NCBI GenBank assembly: GCA_011947345.1
Contig: JAAVTG010000229.1
Span: 558,001-622,000 of the forward strand
Direction of reading: 5' to 3'
DNA from: Phytophthora quininea
Lineage: Eukaryota; Oomycota; Peronosporomycetes; Peronosporales; Peronosporaceae
Length of the DNA: 64,000 bases
This document shows, piece by piece, positions 31,501 to 42,300 of this stretch. The first letter of the stretch is position 1, and each line of letters opens with the position of its first letter. The notes beneath the pieces were generated by a model, which saw nothing but the letters and a program-made list of their open reading frames with translations, was not told the DNA's origin and did not search any database. The translations under genes and the position numbers were made by a program.

Positions 31501-33850
31501 TCCTCTCCAAAGGGGAATTGGCATGGCGATTCTCTCCCGATCTACTCCAGCATACGACGTACGTGCCGCCAAAAGTTGCTGTGGCAGCAGAGTCACTGGA
31601 TAAAGTCTTGGCTTCCCTTCCAAATACTAGTCCGCACGTTCACACTGTTGTTTTAGTGAGCGAGCTCAGTCGTCCTCCCATAACGAAATCGATGCACAAA
31701 CTACTACGGAGCACAATTCAAGCCGAACTAAAAGCAAATGCGCCAGATGTGAGTGAAGTGGTCGATGGGGAGAGTCAAGAGTGGACCACGAAGAGATAGA
31801 GGCTACGGCGATGAAGAGTTTGCTTCAACGGCTAGCTTCTCAAGTTTCTCTTAGCGGTGTTGGTCAAGTTCTGCAGCGTGCAGCTCAGCGAGATATCGTC
31901 TTCTGCTCGACGCTACAAGAGGCACACGATCAAGTAAACCTTGGACTGAAGGAACTGCAGCTAAACTCCTCGGCATCGCTTGGTGGGATCGAGAGCGGGA
32001 TATCGAGCCAGGAAAGCGAATCGGAACAGTCTGGTAAGCATACTGTTGCTATGGCTCCACGAATTTTGCTATTAGAGCATCTAGATGCAGCGGGAAGAGA
32101 GCTAATCAAACAGAAGACTCGCCAACGCGACGAATTGCCGTCCAAGCCGACCACTCCAGCTACCACAGTACCACCCGAATCACTGAAGTCAGGCACGAAG
32201 AAGCCTTCCGCCGCTGCTCCTGCAGGCCGAAAGTCAGGGACCCCTGGAGCCACACCTGCTGCGCCTACTGTAGAAGCTCTCCCTCAAAGGATCCGAGTAA
32301 TGACGACGTACCATCAGAGGAACTGAGTCGCCAGGGTGTTGCTGCACTTTGCGGGCAATTTGCACACATGTGCCGAACGTGTGTGCTGAACAGCATACCA
32401 TCTACACTGTGTGAGTCTGTCTTTGCATTTCCATTGCTCAAGGACAAGCTGAAGGACGTTGGCAATCTGCCTGACATCTTTGCCGGGCCAATGCTTTGCT
32501 CTGAACTGGACATGTGGGCTCATACACTGCAATCCGTGGCCGTCAGGGGTCGACGAACCACAGCAATCGTCGGAGGGAAATGTCTGCAAGAGAAGCTGAG
32601 ACTGATTGACGGACTGTTGGAAGTCGTTGATGAAGTATTTTTGTTGGCGAGGTGGCTATGAGTCTCATGAGGGTTTTGCACGCCAAGCGAAAAGATCGTG
32701 TTGGTGAGAACATCGATAGCGAGCGAGGCAAAATCGAGGAGCTCGATGATGTCGAAGAGATTCCTGAAGACGCCGAAAATGTCGAGGCTGCGAAGGAAGA
32801 CAATAACGTCTCGAAAGAGTTGCCACATCCTACACGAGTCAAAGGATCATGGGAGATTCTTATCCCCGCAGTTGAGAAGCTTCAGCAGAAAGCTAATCGC
32901 AAGTGTGTACAACTTCTGCTGCCAATTGATTGGATTGTCGGCGAGACCTCGCTAGAAGATCAGGATCTTGCCAGTCCGATCGCAGAGGAAGAGGAGGAAG
33001 GGGAAGATGACGAAGAGGACGTGAACGAGGAAGAGGATGAAGACGAAGACGATAGCAACAAGAGGCGCAAGCGAAAGGCTTCCGAAGCTGCAGCTAGGCA
33101 AAGACCTCTTGTGGAGCCCGACGAGCCGGACATCTTTGAGAGGAAAAAGTTGTGTACATACGAAGGAGAACGCGCGCACGTTGTTTTAAACCACGCGTCA
33201 TCGAAAAGTGCTCGGCATTGCTCGGGTTGGCAAACATTCCAAGAGGTTACTGTGGATTGTCTGTCCAAAGCGCGAGTCGCTGAAGGAAAGACGAGTGTTC
33301 TAACGTCGTTATGGCCCGATTCGGCCGACTCGGAACCCGAAGATGGGGACGAAGAAGGGTAGTTCACAAGGCGCCAGTGGCGAGGTTCGAGTACGAGTGG
33401 ACTTATCGAGCACTAGACGTAGGGCTACGTGCCATGGAGGCACTTGCCACCCACTTGAACCGAGATACGACGGAGGCTGGTGCCGTGGTCATCAATGGTG
33501 TGTGTGGAGCAGTCGAGTTTCTCGAATTCACTGGGGGCACTAGACAACTACTAGGAATTCTACGTCAATACGAGCCCTGCGAGGTGTTTATCGCAGGCCA
33601 CTCCACCGCGAGCTGGCTCAACGAGCTTGAGATTCAACAGACGCAGCATGCGACAGGCCCGAGTGATGGCATTAAACAAATTCGCCCAGAGCAAGACAGC
33701 AGCCCCAGCCCCAACTGCGATCCTACGAGCTTGCCACTACGTAGAGTTGTAGACGATCGGGTGATACGGAACGCGAGGGTGCTCAAGCACGTTCTCGCTG
33801 CGAAGCCACATTCAGCCTTGGCTGGCGTCATTCCAACAGGTACGTCTTAA
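28571..33850 (+). CDS. MYCBP-associated (MYCBPAP-like) protein fused to a degenerate phosphoglycerate kinase domain
   Basis: The first 740 residues are unbroken and match the MYCBPAP family: HEWEAFKARASRRLGKHP, ELVMSRAASYREQREMYDML, RYVPVGNIFSGLFC, an Ig-like segment (SLSITNDGTTVVHYQWWR, LLPGETQQFVFTF) and FFVACLVDEILSGVSPPE. MYCBPAP is linked to sperm and ciliary axonemes. From about 31430 to 33690 a PGK-like domain follows in order: LLMQVDLDLAPW, VVLVSELSRPP, RILLLEHLDAAG, CVLNSIPSTLCESVFAF, AGPMLCSELDMW, TAIVGGKCLQEKLRLIDGLL, CVQLLLPIDWIV, VVINGVCGAVEFLEF and VFIAGHSTASW. Catalytic RVDFN and GGGD motifs are changed, so it is probably inactive. About eight one-base breaks interrupt the 3' half (near 30700, 30980, 31110, 31470, 31780, 32310, 32650, 33360). 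Confidence 0.7.
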
Positions 33851-34287
33851 GTTTGGTGTTCGAGGCCACCTTGCTAACAGCTGGAATACAATAACATTTG
33901 CAGCATAGCGCTCGTGGCTCAAAGTCTGTGATTGTTGGGGTTTGCGCACTGAGGTGAGCCGCGACAGTCGGACGCTATGCCGCTGTTTACTGCTGTAGTT
34001 TTGTGGGGTCAAAAGGCTATCCAGGTGGAAATGAGCGCACGAACAGCCAAGCATTTGTAGCTGCGATAAGACTGGCATGTTTGAATGGCCAGTCTGGTAA
34101 TCAGGTGGTGTGTTGTGAATACCACACGTCCAGGAGGATCGCAATCTGGCATGTCGGCTATCCCAAAGCAAGGCTCTTCGGGTCTTCACCGAAGGCCACT
34201 GGAGTGTCCACGACGGAGATTTCATTCTCCAATTCCCTTCGACTTGGATAAGTGTATCTGCGTTCTTCTTTGTCTTCGTCGTCGACA
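33851..34287. promoter_or_regulatory. Upstream region of the Gly-rich repeat gene
   Basis: No gene is recognised up to the initiator at 34222. The stretch between is ordinary intergenic sequence. Confidence 0.4.
34222..34235 (+). promoter_or_regulatory. Oomycete initiator of the Gly-rich repeat gene
   Basis: TCATTCTCCAATTC matches the oomycete initiator pattern TCATTYYNCAWTTY at every position, 53-66 bp before the start codon, the usual distance for the short 5' leaders of these organisms. Confidence 0.65.
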
Positions 34288-37200
34288 ATGTTGTCCACAA
34301 AGACGTTGTTGAAGCTACTCGTCGTGGCAGTTGCATTAGCAGACTTCACTGCTGCAGCCAAGACCGACTGCGCCGTCACCGGCAATGATGTCACTCCGTC
34401 CCCAACAGTTCCAGGAGCGAGGAGCGATGTCACGCCGTCGCCAACAGTTCCAGGCGGCAAAGGCACGCCAAGCACAGGCAGCCAAGTCGACGGAAGCTCA
34501 GACGTCAGCCAACACTCGAACGGTGGCGAAGGCGGCGGCACTAGTGGTGGAAAAGTCACGCCAACTCCAACAACTTCTGGAAGCAGCGTAACACCGTCAC
34601 CAACAACCCCTGGAGGCAACAACACGCCCGATACAGGCAGTCAAGTCGACGGAAGCTCAGATGTCAGCCAGCACTCAAGCAGTGGTAATGGCGGCGCCAC
34701 TACTGGCGGTAAGTCTACGCCTGCGCCTACAACTACAGGAAGCAGTCACAATGGGGGTGGTAGCAGCGGTGGAAAAGTCACGCCGTCGCCAACAACTCCA
34801 GGAAGCAACGTCACACTATCACCAACAACCCCGGAACGGGCGATTCAAGTGCTAGCCAAGTCGAAGAAAGCTCAGATACTAGCCAAGACTCAAGTGGTGA
34901 CAATGATTCGACAGGTGAAAATGCAACTCCGTCGCCAACGGTTCCTGGTAGCAATTCTACACCATCACCAACCATTCCTGGAAGCAACGAGACGCCCGGT
35001 GAAACCGGCAGCCAAGTTGAAGGAAGCTCAAGCGTCAGCCAAGACTCTAGCGGGAGCAGTGTCTCTGGTAGTGTGGCCGGTGGTTCCAATGGAGACAGCA
35101 ACGGAGGGGGCCATGGAGGAGGTCAAGGAGGAGGCCAGGGAGGAGGTCATGCAGGAGGCCAAGGAGGCTATGAAAGCCACAGCGGAAGCGTGAGCGGTGG
35201 TGAGGGTGGTGGTGGCCACGGTGGTGCAGGTGGAGGCATCCATGGCAGAAGCGGTGGTTCCAGTAGCGTGAGCGGTGGAGCTGGCGGCGGTATTTCAGCA
35301 GGCGGTGGTGTCCACGGCGGTGCTGGAGGTGGTATTTCGGCTGGTGGCGGCGTTCACGGCGGCGGTGGCGTCTCTGGAAGCGCCAACGGCGGTGCTGGCG
35401 GCGGTATTTCAGCAGGCGGTGGTGTCCACGGCGGTGCTGGAGGTGGTATTTCGGCTGGTGGCGGCGTTCACGGCGGCGGTGGTGTCAACGGCGGTGCTGG
35501 CGGCGGTATTTCAGCAGGCGGTGGTGTCCACGGCGGTGCTGGAGGTGGTATTTCGGCTGGTGGCGGCGTTCACGGCGGCGGTGGTGTCAACGGCGGTGCT
35601 GGCGGCGGTATTTCAGCAGGCGGTGGTGTCCACGGCGGTGCTGGAGGTGGTATTTCGGCTGGTGGCGGCGTTCACGGCGGTGGTGTCCACGGCGGTGCTG
35701 GAGGTGGTATTTCGGCTGGTGGCGGCGTTCACGGCGGCGGTGGCGTCTCTGGAAGCGCCAACGGCGGTGCTGGCGGCGGTATTTCAGCAGGCGGTGGTGT
35801 CCACGGCGGTGCTGGAGGTGGTATTTCGGCTGGTGGCGGCGTTCACGGCGGCGGTGGTGTCAACGGCGGTGCTGGCGGCGGTATTTCAGCAGGCGGTGGT
35901 GTCCACGGCGGTGCTGGAGGTGGTATTTCGGCTGGTGGCGGCGTTCACGGCGGTGGTGTCCACGGCGGTGCTGGAGGTGGTATTTCGGCTGGTGGCGGCG
36001 TTCACGGCGGCGGTGGCGTCTCTGGAAGCGCCAACGGCGGTGCTGGCGGCGGTATTTCAGCAGGCGGTGGTGTCCACGGCGGTGCTGGAGGTGGTATTTC
36101 GGCTGGTGGCGGCGTTCACGGCGGCGGTGGTGTCAACGGCGGTGCTGGCGGCGGTATTTCAGCAGGCGGTGGTGTCCACGGCGGTGCTGGAGGTGGTATT
36201 TCGGCTGGTGGCGGCGTTCACGGCGGCGGTGGTGTCAACGGCGGTGCTGGCGGCGGTATTTCAGCAGGCGGTGGTGTCCACGGCGGTGCTGGAGGTGGTA
36301 TTTCGGCTGGTGGCGGCGTTCACGGCGGCGGTGGTGTCAACGGCGGTGCTGGCGGCGGTATTTCAGCAGGCGGTGGTGTCCACGGCGGTGCTGGAGGTGG
36401 TATTTCGGCTGGTGGCGGCGTTCACGGCGGTGGTGTCCACGGCGGTGCTGGAGGTGGTATTTCGGCTGGTGGCGGCGTTCACGGCGGCGGTGGCGTCTCT
36501 GGAAGCGCCAACGGCGGTGCTGGCGGCGGTATTTCAGCAGGCGGTGGTGTCCACGGCGGTGCTGGAGGTGGTATTTCGGCTGGTGGCGGCGTTCACGGCG
36601 GCGGTGGTGTCAACGGCGGTGCTGGCGGCGGTATTTCAGCAGGCGGTGGTGTCCACGGCGGTGCTGGAGGTGGTATTTCGGCTGGTGGCGGCGTTCACGG
36701 CGGCGGTGGTGTCAACGGCGGTGCTGGCGGCGGTATTTCAGCAGGCGGTGGTGTCCACGGCGGTGCTGGAGGTGGTATTTCGGCTGGTGGCGGCGTTCAC
36801 GGCGGCGGTGGTGTCAACGGCGGTGCTGGCGGCGGTATTTCAGCAGGCGGTGGTGTCCACGGCGGTGCTGGAGGTGGTATTTCGGCTGGTGGCGGCGTTC
36901 ACGGCGGCGGTGGTGTCAACGGCGGTGCTGGCGGCGGTATTTCAGCAGGCGGTGGTGTCCACGGCGGTGCTGGAGGTGGTATTTCGGCTGGTGGCGGCGT
37001 TCACGGCGGCGGTGGTGTCAACGGCGGTGCTGGAGGTGGTATTTCGGCTGGTGGCGGCGTTCACGGCGGTGGTGTCCACGGCGGTGCTGGAGGTGGTATT
37101 TCGGCAGGCGGTGGTGTCCACGGCGGTGCTGGAGGTGGTATTTCGGCTGGTGGCGGCGTTCACGGCGGCGGTGGTGTCAACGGCGGTGCTGGCGGCGGTA

Positions 37201-38057
37201 TTTCAGCAGGCGGTGGTGTCCACGGCGGTGCTGGAGGTGGTATTTCGGCTGGTGGCGGCGTTCACGGCGGCGGTGGTGTCAACGGCGGTGCTGGCGGCGG
37301 TATTTCAGCAGGCGGTGGTGTCCACGGCGGTGCTGGAGGTGGTATTTCGGCTGGTGGCGGCGTTCACGGCGGCGGTGGTGTCAACGGCGGTGCTGGCGGC
37401 GGTATTTCAGCAGGCGGTGGTGTCCACGGCGGTGCTGGAGGTGGTATTTCGGCTGGTGGCGGCGTTCACGGCGGCGGTGGTGTCAACGGCGGTGCTGGCG
37501 GCGGTATTTCAGCAGGCGGTGGTGTCCACGGCGGTGCTGGAGGTGGTATTTCGGCTGGTGGCGGCGTTCACGGCGGCGGTGGTGTCAACGGCGGTGCTGG
37601 CGGCGGTATTTCAGCAGGCGGTGGTGTCCACGGCGGTGCTGGAGGTGGTATTTCGGCTGGTGGCGGCGTTCACGGCGGCGGTGGCGTCTCTGGAAGCGCC
37701 AACGGCGGTGCTGGCGGCGGTATTTCAGCAGGCGGTGGTGTCCACGGCGGTGCTGGAGGTGGTATTTCGGCTGGTGGCGGCGTTCACGGCGGCGGTGGTG
37801 TCAACGGCGGTGCTGGCGGCGGTATTTCAGCAGGCGGTGGTGTCCACGGCGGTGCTGGAGGTGGTATTTCGGCTGGTGGCGGCGTTCACGGCGGCGGTGG
37901 TGTCAACGGCGGTGCTGGCGGCGGTATTTCAGCAGGCGGTGGTGTCAACGGCAAGGTCTCCAGTAATGGAGGTACCAATATCGGATTCGACGCTCTAAAC
38001 AACGTTGCGAATATTGCCGGTGTCCACGGTGGACGCAGACTGAGGGTCGTCGAGTAA
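34288..38057 (+). CDS. Secreted Gly-rich tandem-repeat protein
   Basis: A signal peptide ([20 protein letters not shown]) is followed by a Ser/Thr/Pro-rich region with repeated VTPSPTTPG and [12 protein letters not shown] blocks. A Gly/His/Ser-rich core made of two alternating units follows: 14 residues, [14 protein letters not shown], and about 20 residues, the same plus GGGGVN or variants. The tail is [13 protein letters not shown] and GGRRLRVVE. There is no anchor. Such proteins are likely extracellular structural or adhesive components of cysts or cell walls; that role is inferred. One base is missing in the CCCC near 34827-34830; with it, the Ser/Thr and Gly regions join. Its signal peptide and VTPSPT start resemble those of the 39,336 gene, so the two belong to one family with different cores. 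Confidence 0.78.
35267..37953 (+). repeat. Gly-rich coding minisatellite, 42-bp and 60-bp alternating units
   Basis: A 42-bp unit (ending TATTTCAGCAGGCGGTGGTG plus TCCAC) and a 60-bp unit (with TATTTCGGCTGGTGGCGGCG) alternate for about 2.7 kb, so the main period is 102 bp or 34 residues. Variant units insert VSGSAN at about 35370, 35743, 36017, 36493 and 37684, or shorten the 60-bp unit to end VHGGGVH. The variants recur in blocks, pointing to higher-order duplication. Confidence 0.9.
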
Positions 38058-38314
38058 ACCACATACGTAGCATTCATGTCCATGTTCATGTGAATGAAAA
38101 ACTTCAGTGTCAAACAACGAAAATGTCAGATATCTTTAGTGAAGGCATTTGGTTTTCCTCCTTCAAAACAATACCAGCCCAATAAGACTTTTCGGATTAC
38201 AAGAGGACCGCTGGTTGGGATATTGCGACAGAAAGCTGCAGAACGTCCTCGGCACCTAATGACTATCCGGACACGTTCCAATCAACTCGAAGCACATTCA
38301 CCGATTTCAACTCG
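38058..38314. other. Intergenic, no gene recognised
   Basis: Sequence between the Gly-rich gene and the truncated duplicate. CACATTCACCGATTTC near 38297 is a weak initiator-like word. Confidence 0.35.
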
Positions 38315-38586
38315 ATCACTCGAGTCCCTCCTCCGTCTTGTACTCCCGTCCACTTTCCTTACCTATTCGTCTCCTTCCGACCGCGGAAGGCCAACTTTAA
38401 TTGGCGAATACTCCAACGAAATTGCTGTCGTGCAAGACCTTCCTTCGACTGTTCGCGGTTGCCGTCGCGCTGTCCGACTTTGCGGCTGCTACTGGTCCCC
38501 ATGCGACCGATTGCGAGATGGTGTACGACTCGGCGACGCCGTCCCGATGCTCTCAGAGCTCAGGATGCTGGGCTATGTCAGAGTGA
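38315..38586 (+). pseudogene. Truncated duplicate of the Thr/Pro-rich repeat gene start
   Basis: This stretch copies 39231-39461 (5' leader and signal-peptide region) with few changes. It encodes the same LSCKTFLRLFAVAVALSDFA segment, but the start codon is changed from ATG to TTG (GAAATTGCTG versus GAAAATGCTG). After the copy of the GPHATDCEMVY segment the frame runs into unrelated sequence with no repeat array. The copy therefore has no repeats and no start. Confidence 0.8.
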
Positions 38587-39335
38587 GCGGAGTTGGAGTA
38601 CGAGCACTTCCTCTCTCAGACAGATCGCGCAATCCTTCGGGTTACAACGTCCTCGACGGAAAGTTGCAGTACGAATATTTGAGCAAGTTTGATCCGCGCA
38701 TTCCGCTTAAACCATCCCCACCCATTGCGGTATCACTACCTGTGGTGGCACATCTTGCATGGCCGAAGTTTGACGAGCGCAGTTGGACGGCATTTTAATC
38801 CAGTTGCCATTTGACAGCCGGACCCAATCGGTGACGCCCCTACAACAACCGTTTCTGTTGGAGATGAAGTCGTGTACTCGTTTCGATGAATACATTACGC
38901 ACGCCTAAAGGGCATCAGGTCTTGCTGCTTCCAACGAAGTATGTATGGATTTATTATAGTCTTGTCGGAGCGTAGGGCGTGATGCACATATGCTGGCATA
39001 GGCGTGGCTTGACCGTAACAGAGGAATAAGAACTCTTTACCAAGAAAGTGATCAGCAGCAACTAAACTTTACTAAACTAACGGCACCAAGTTGGGAACCA
39101 CACGATTGGCGGCTCGTCCTCGGTGCCTCTAACAACTCAGCCTGTCAGATGCTTCTGCCTGCAGCTGAGGCATGACTAACTCGACACGGGACCCGAAGTG
39201 AGCAGACAGGTCATTCAACAACTTCCACTCGATCACTCGAGTCCCTCCGTCCCGTACTCCCGTCCAGTTTCAGTGTCTACTCGTCTCCTTCCGACCGCGG
39301 AAGACCAACTTTAACTGGCGAATACTCCAACGAAA
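38587..39335. promoter_or_regulatory. Upstream region of the Thr/Pro-rich repeat gene
   Basis: No intact gene. Frames after 38587 have no domains. TCATTCAACAACTTCC near 39209 is an imperfect oomycete initiator about 127 bp before the start. From 39231 the sequence matches the leader of the truncated copy. Confidence 0.4.
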
Positions 39336-42300
39336 ATGCTGTCGTGCAAGACCTTCCTTCGATTGTTCGCGGTTGCCGTCGCGCTGTCCGACTTTGCGGC
39401 TGCTACTGGTCCCCATGCGACCGATTGCGAGATGGTGTACGCCTCGGTGACGCCGTCCCCGACTGTGCTGCTCGCTCAAGGCTCCACGAGCGCGCCAAAG
39501 TCGCCAATGACCCCAGTTCTCACTTCAGCCAAACCCACCCGAGTGACGCTAAAGGTGAATCGGGCTCTCGTCCGTCGGTTGCAGATGGCACCCACGGCCA
39601 GACTCCGTTCGTCGATGCTCGATCAAGCGAGGAGACTGAGACCCCAGCCTACAAGAGTAGGGTTCCAACCTCTGACAACAGCACCAACAGCGGCAGCCCG
39701 AGCGCTGGCAAGGGGGTCCTATCATCGTCGACAGTGTTGATGGTAGCAGCGTCGGCGCTGCGACGGAAGCCCCAGTGTCATCACCGCAAAGCCCACCCCA
39801 GAAAAGAAGACCCCCGTCAGTGTCCAAGGCAGTGGAAAAAGCCATGCACTAAACACCCCGCCCTGGGCACTCCATCACCAACGACACCCGCAACCCCAGT
39901 AAACAAGACTCCTCGACCCACACCCCGGTGACCGAGGCGCCTGCGACCGAGACCCCGGAGACCAAGACGCCCGCCACGGAGACGCCTGCCACGGAAACCC
40001 CGGTGCAGCAGGGCGGCAGCAGCAGCAACGCGTACGGCACTGACGCTCCCTCGACCCACACCCCGGTGACCGAGGCGCCTGCGACCGAGACCCCGGAGAC
40101 CAAGACGCCCGCCACGGAGACGCCTGCCACGGAAACCCCGGTGCAGCAGGGCGGCAGCAGCAGCAACGCGTACGGCACTGACGCTCCCTCGACCCACACC
40201 CCGGTGACCGAGGCGCCTGCGACCGAGACCCCGGAGACCAAGACGCCCGCCACGGAGACGCCTGCCACGGAAACCCCGGTGCAGCAGGGCGGCAGCAGCA
40301 GCAACGCGTACGGCACTGACGCTCCCTCGACCCACACCCCGGTGACCGAGGCGCCTGCGACCGAGACCCCGGAGACCAAGACGCCCGCCACGGAGACGCC
40401 TGCCACGGAAACCCCGGTGCAGCAGGGCGGCAGCAGCAGCAACGCGTACGGCACTGACGCTCCTCGACCCACACCCCGGTGACCGAGGCGCCTGCGACCG
40501 AGACCCCGGAGACCAAGACGCCCGCCACGGAGACGCCTGCCACGGAAACCCCGGTGCAGCAGGGCGGCAGCAGCAGCAACGCGTACGGCACTGACGCTCC
40601 CTCGACCCACACCCCGGTGACCGAGGCGCCTGCGACCGAGACCCCGGAGACCAAGACGCCCGCCACGGAGACGCCTGCCACGGAAACCCCGGTGCAGCAG
40701 GGCGGCAGCAGCAGCAACGCGTACGGCACTGACGCTCCCTCGACCCACACCCCAGTGACCGAGGCGCCTGCGACCGAGACCCCGGAGACCAAGACGCCCG
40801 CCACGGAGACGCCTGCCACGGAAACCCCGGTGCAGCAGGGCGGCAGCAGCAGCAACGCGTACGGCACTGACGCTCCTCGACCCACACCCCGGTGACCGAG
40901 GCGCCTGCGACCGAGACCCCGGAGACCAAGACGCCCGCCACGGAGACGCCTGCCACGGAAACCCCGGTGCAGCAGGGCGGCAGCAGCAGCAACGCGTACG
41001 GCACTGACGCTCCCTCGACCCACACCCCGGTGACCGAGGCGCCTGCGACCGAGACCCCGGAGACCAAGACGCCCGCCACGGAGACGCCTGCCACGGAAAC
41101 CCCGGTGCAGCAGGGCGGCAGCAGCAGCAACGCGTACGGCACTGACGCTCCCTCGACCCACACCCCGGTGACCGAGGCGCCTGCGACCGAGACCCCGGAG
41201 ACCAAGACGCCCGCCACGGAGACGCCTGCCACGGAAACCCCGGTGCAGCAGGGCGGCAGCAGCAGCAACGCGTACGGCACTGACGCTCCTCGACCCACAC
41301 CCCGGTGACCGAGGCGCCTGCGACCGAGACCCCGGAGACCAAGACGCCCGCCACGGAGACGCCTGCCACGGAAACCCCGGTGCAGCAGGGCGGCAGCAGC
41401 AGCAACGCGTACGGCACTGACGCTCCCTCGACCCACACCCCGGTGACCGAGGCGCCTGCGACCGAGACCCCGGAGACCAAGACGCCCGCCACGGAGACGC
41501 CTGCCACGGAAACCCCGGTGCAGCAGGGCGGCAGCAGCAGCAACGCGTACGGCACTGACGCTCCCTCGACCCACACCCCGGTGACCGAGGCGCCTGCGAC
41601 CGAGACCCCGGAGACCAAGACGCCCGCCACGGAGACGCCTGCCACGGAAACCCCGGTGCAGCAGGGCGGCAGCAGCAGCAACGCGTACGGCACTGACGCT
41701 CCCTCGACCCACACCCCGGTGACCGAGGCGCCTGCGACCGAGACCCCGGAGACCAAGACGCCCGCCACGGAGACGCCTGCCACGGAAACCCCGGTGCAGC
41801 AGGGCGGCAGCAGCAGCAACGCGTACGGCACTGACGCTCCCTCGACCCACACCCCGGTGACCGAGGCGCCTGCGACCGAGACCCCGGAGACCAAGACGCC
41901 CGCCACGGAGACGCCTGCCACGGAAACCCCGGTGCAGCAGGGCGGCAGCAGCAGCAACGCGTACGGCACTGACGCTCCCTCGACCCACACCCCGGTGACC
42001 GAGGCGCCTGCGACCGAGACCCCGGAGACCAAGACGCCCGCCACGGAGACGCCTGCCACGGAAACCCCGGTGCAGCAGGGCGGCAGCAGCAGCAACGCGT
42101 ACGGCACTGACGCTCCCTCGACCCACACCCCGGTGACCGAGGCGCCTGCGACCGAGACCCCGGAGACCAAGACGCCCGCCACGGAGACGCCTGCCACGGA
42201 AACCCCGGTGCAGCAGGGCGGCAGCAGCAGCAACGCGTACGGCACTGACGCTCCCTCGACCCACACCCCGGTGACCGAGGCGCCTGCGACCGAGACCCCG

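Noticed and set aside
33812..34336. 174-codon minus-strand frame before the Gly-rich gene
   Set aside because: No domain or coding bias, and it covers the promoter and signal peptide of the repeat gene on the other strand.
35275..37998. A 907-codon alternative forward frame in the Gly-rich array
   Set aside because: It lacks a signal peptide or start context and only shadows the Gly-rich frame, which has a signal peptide and sensible ends.
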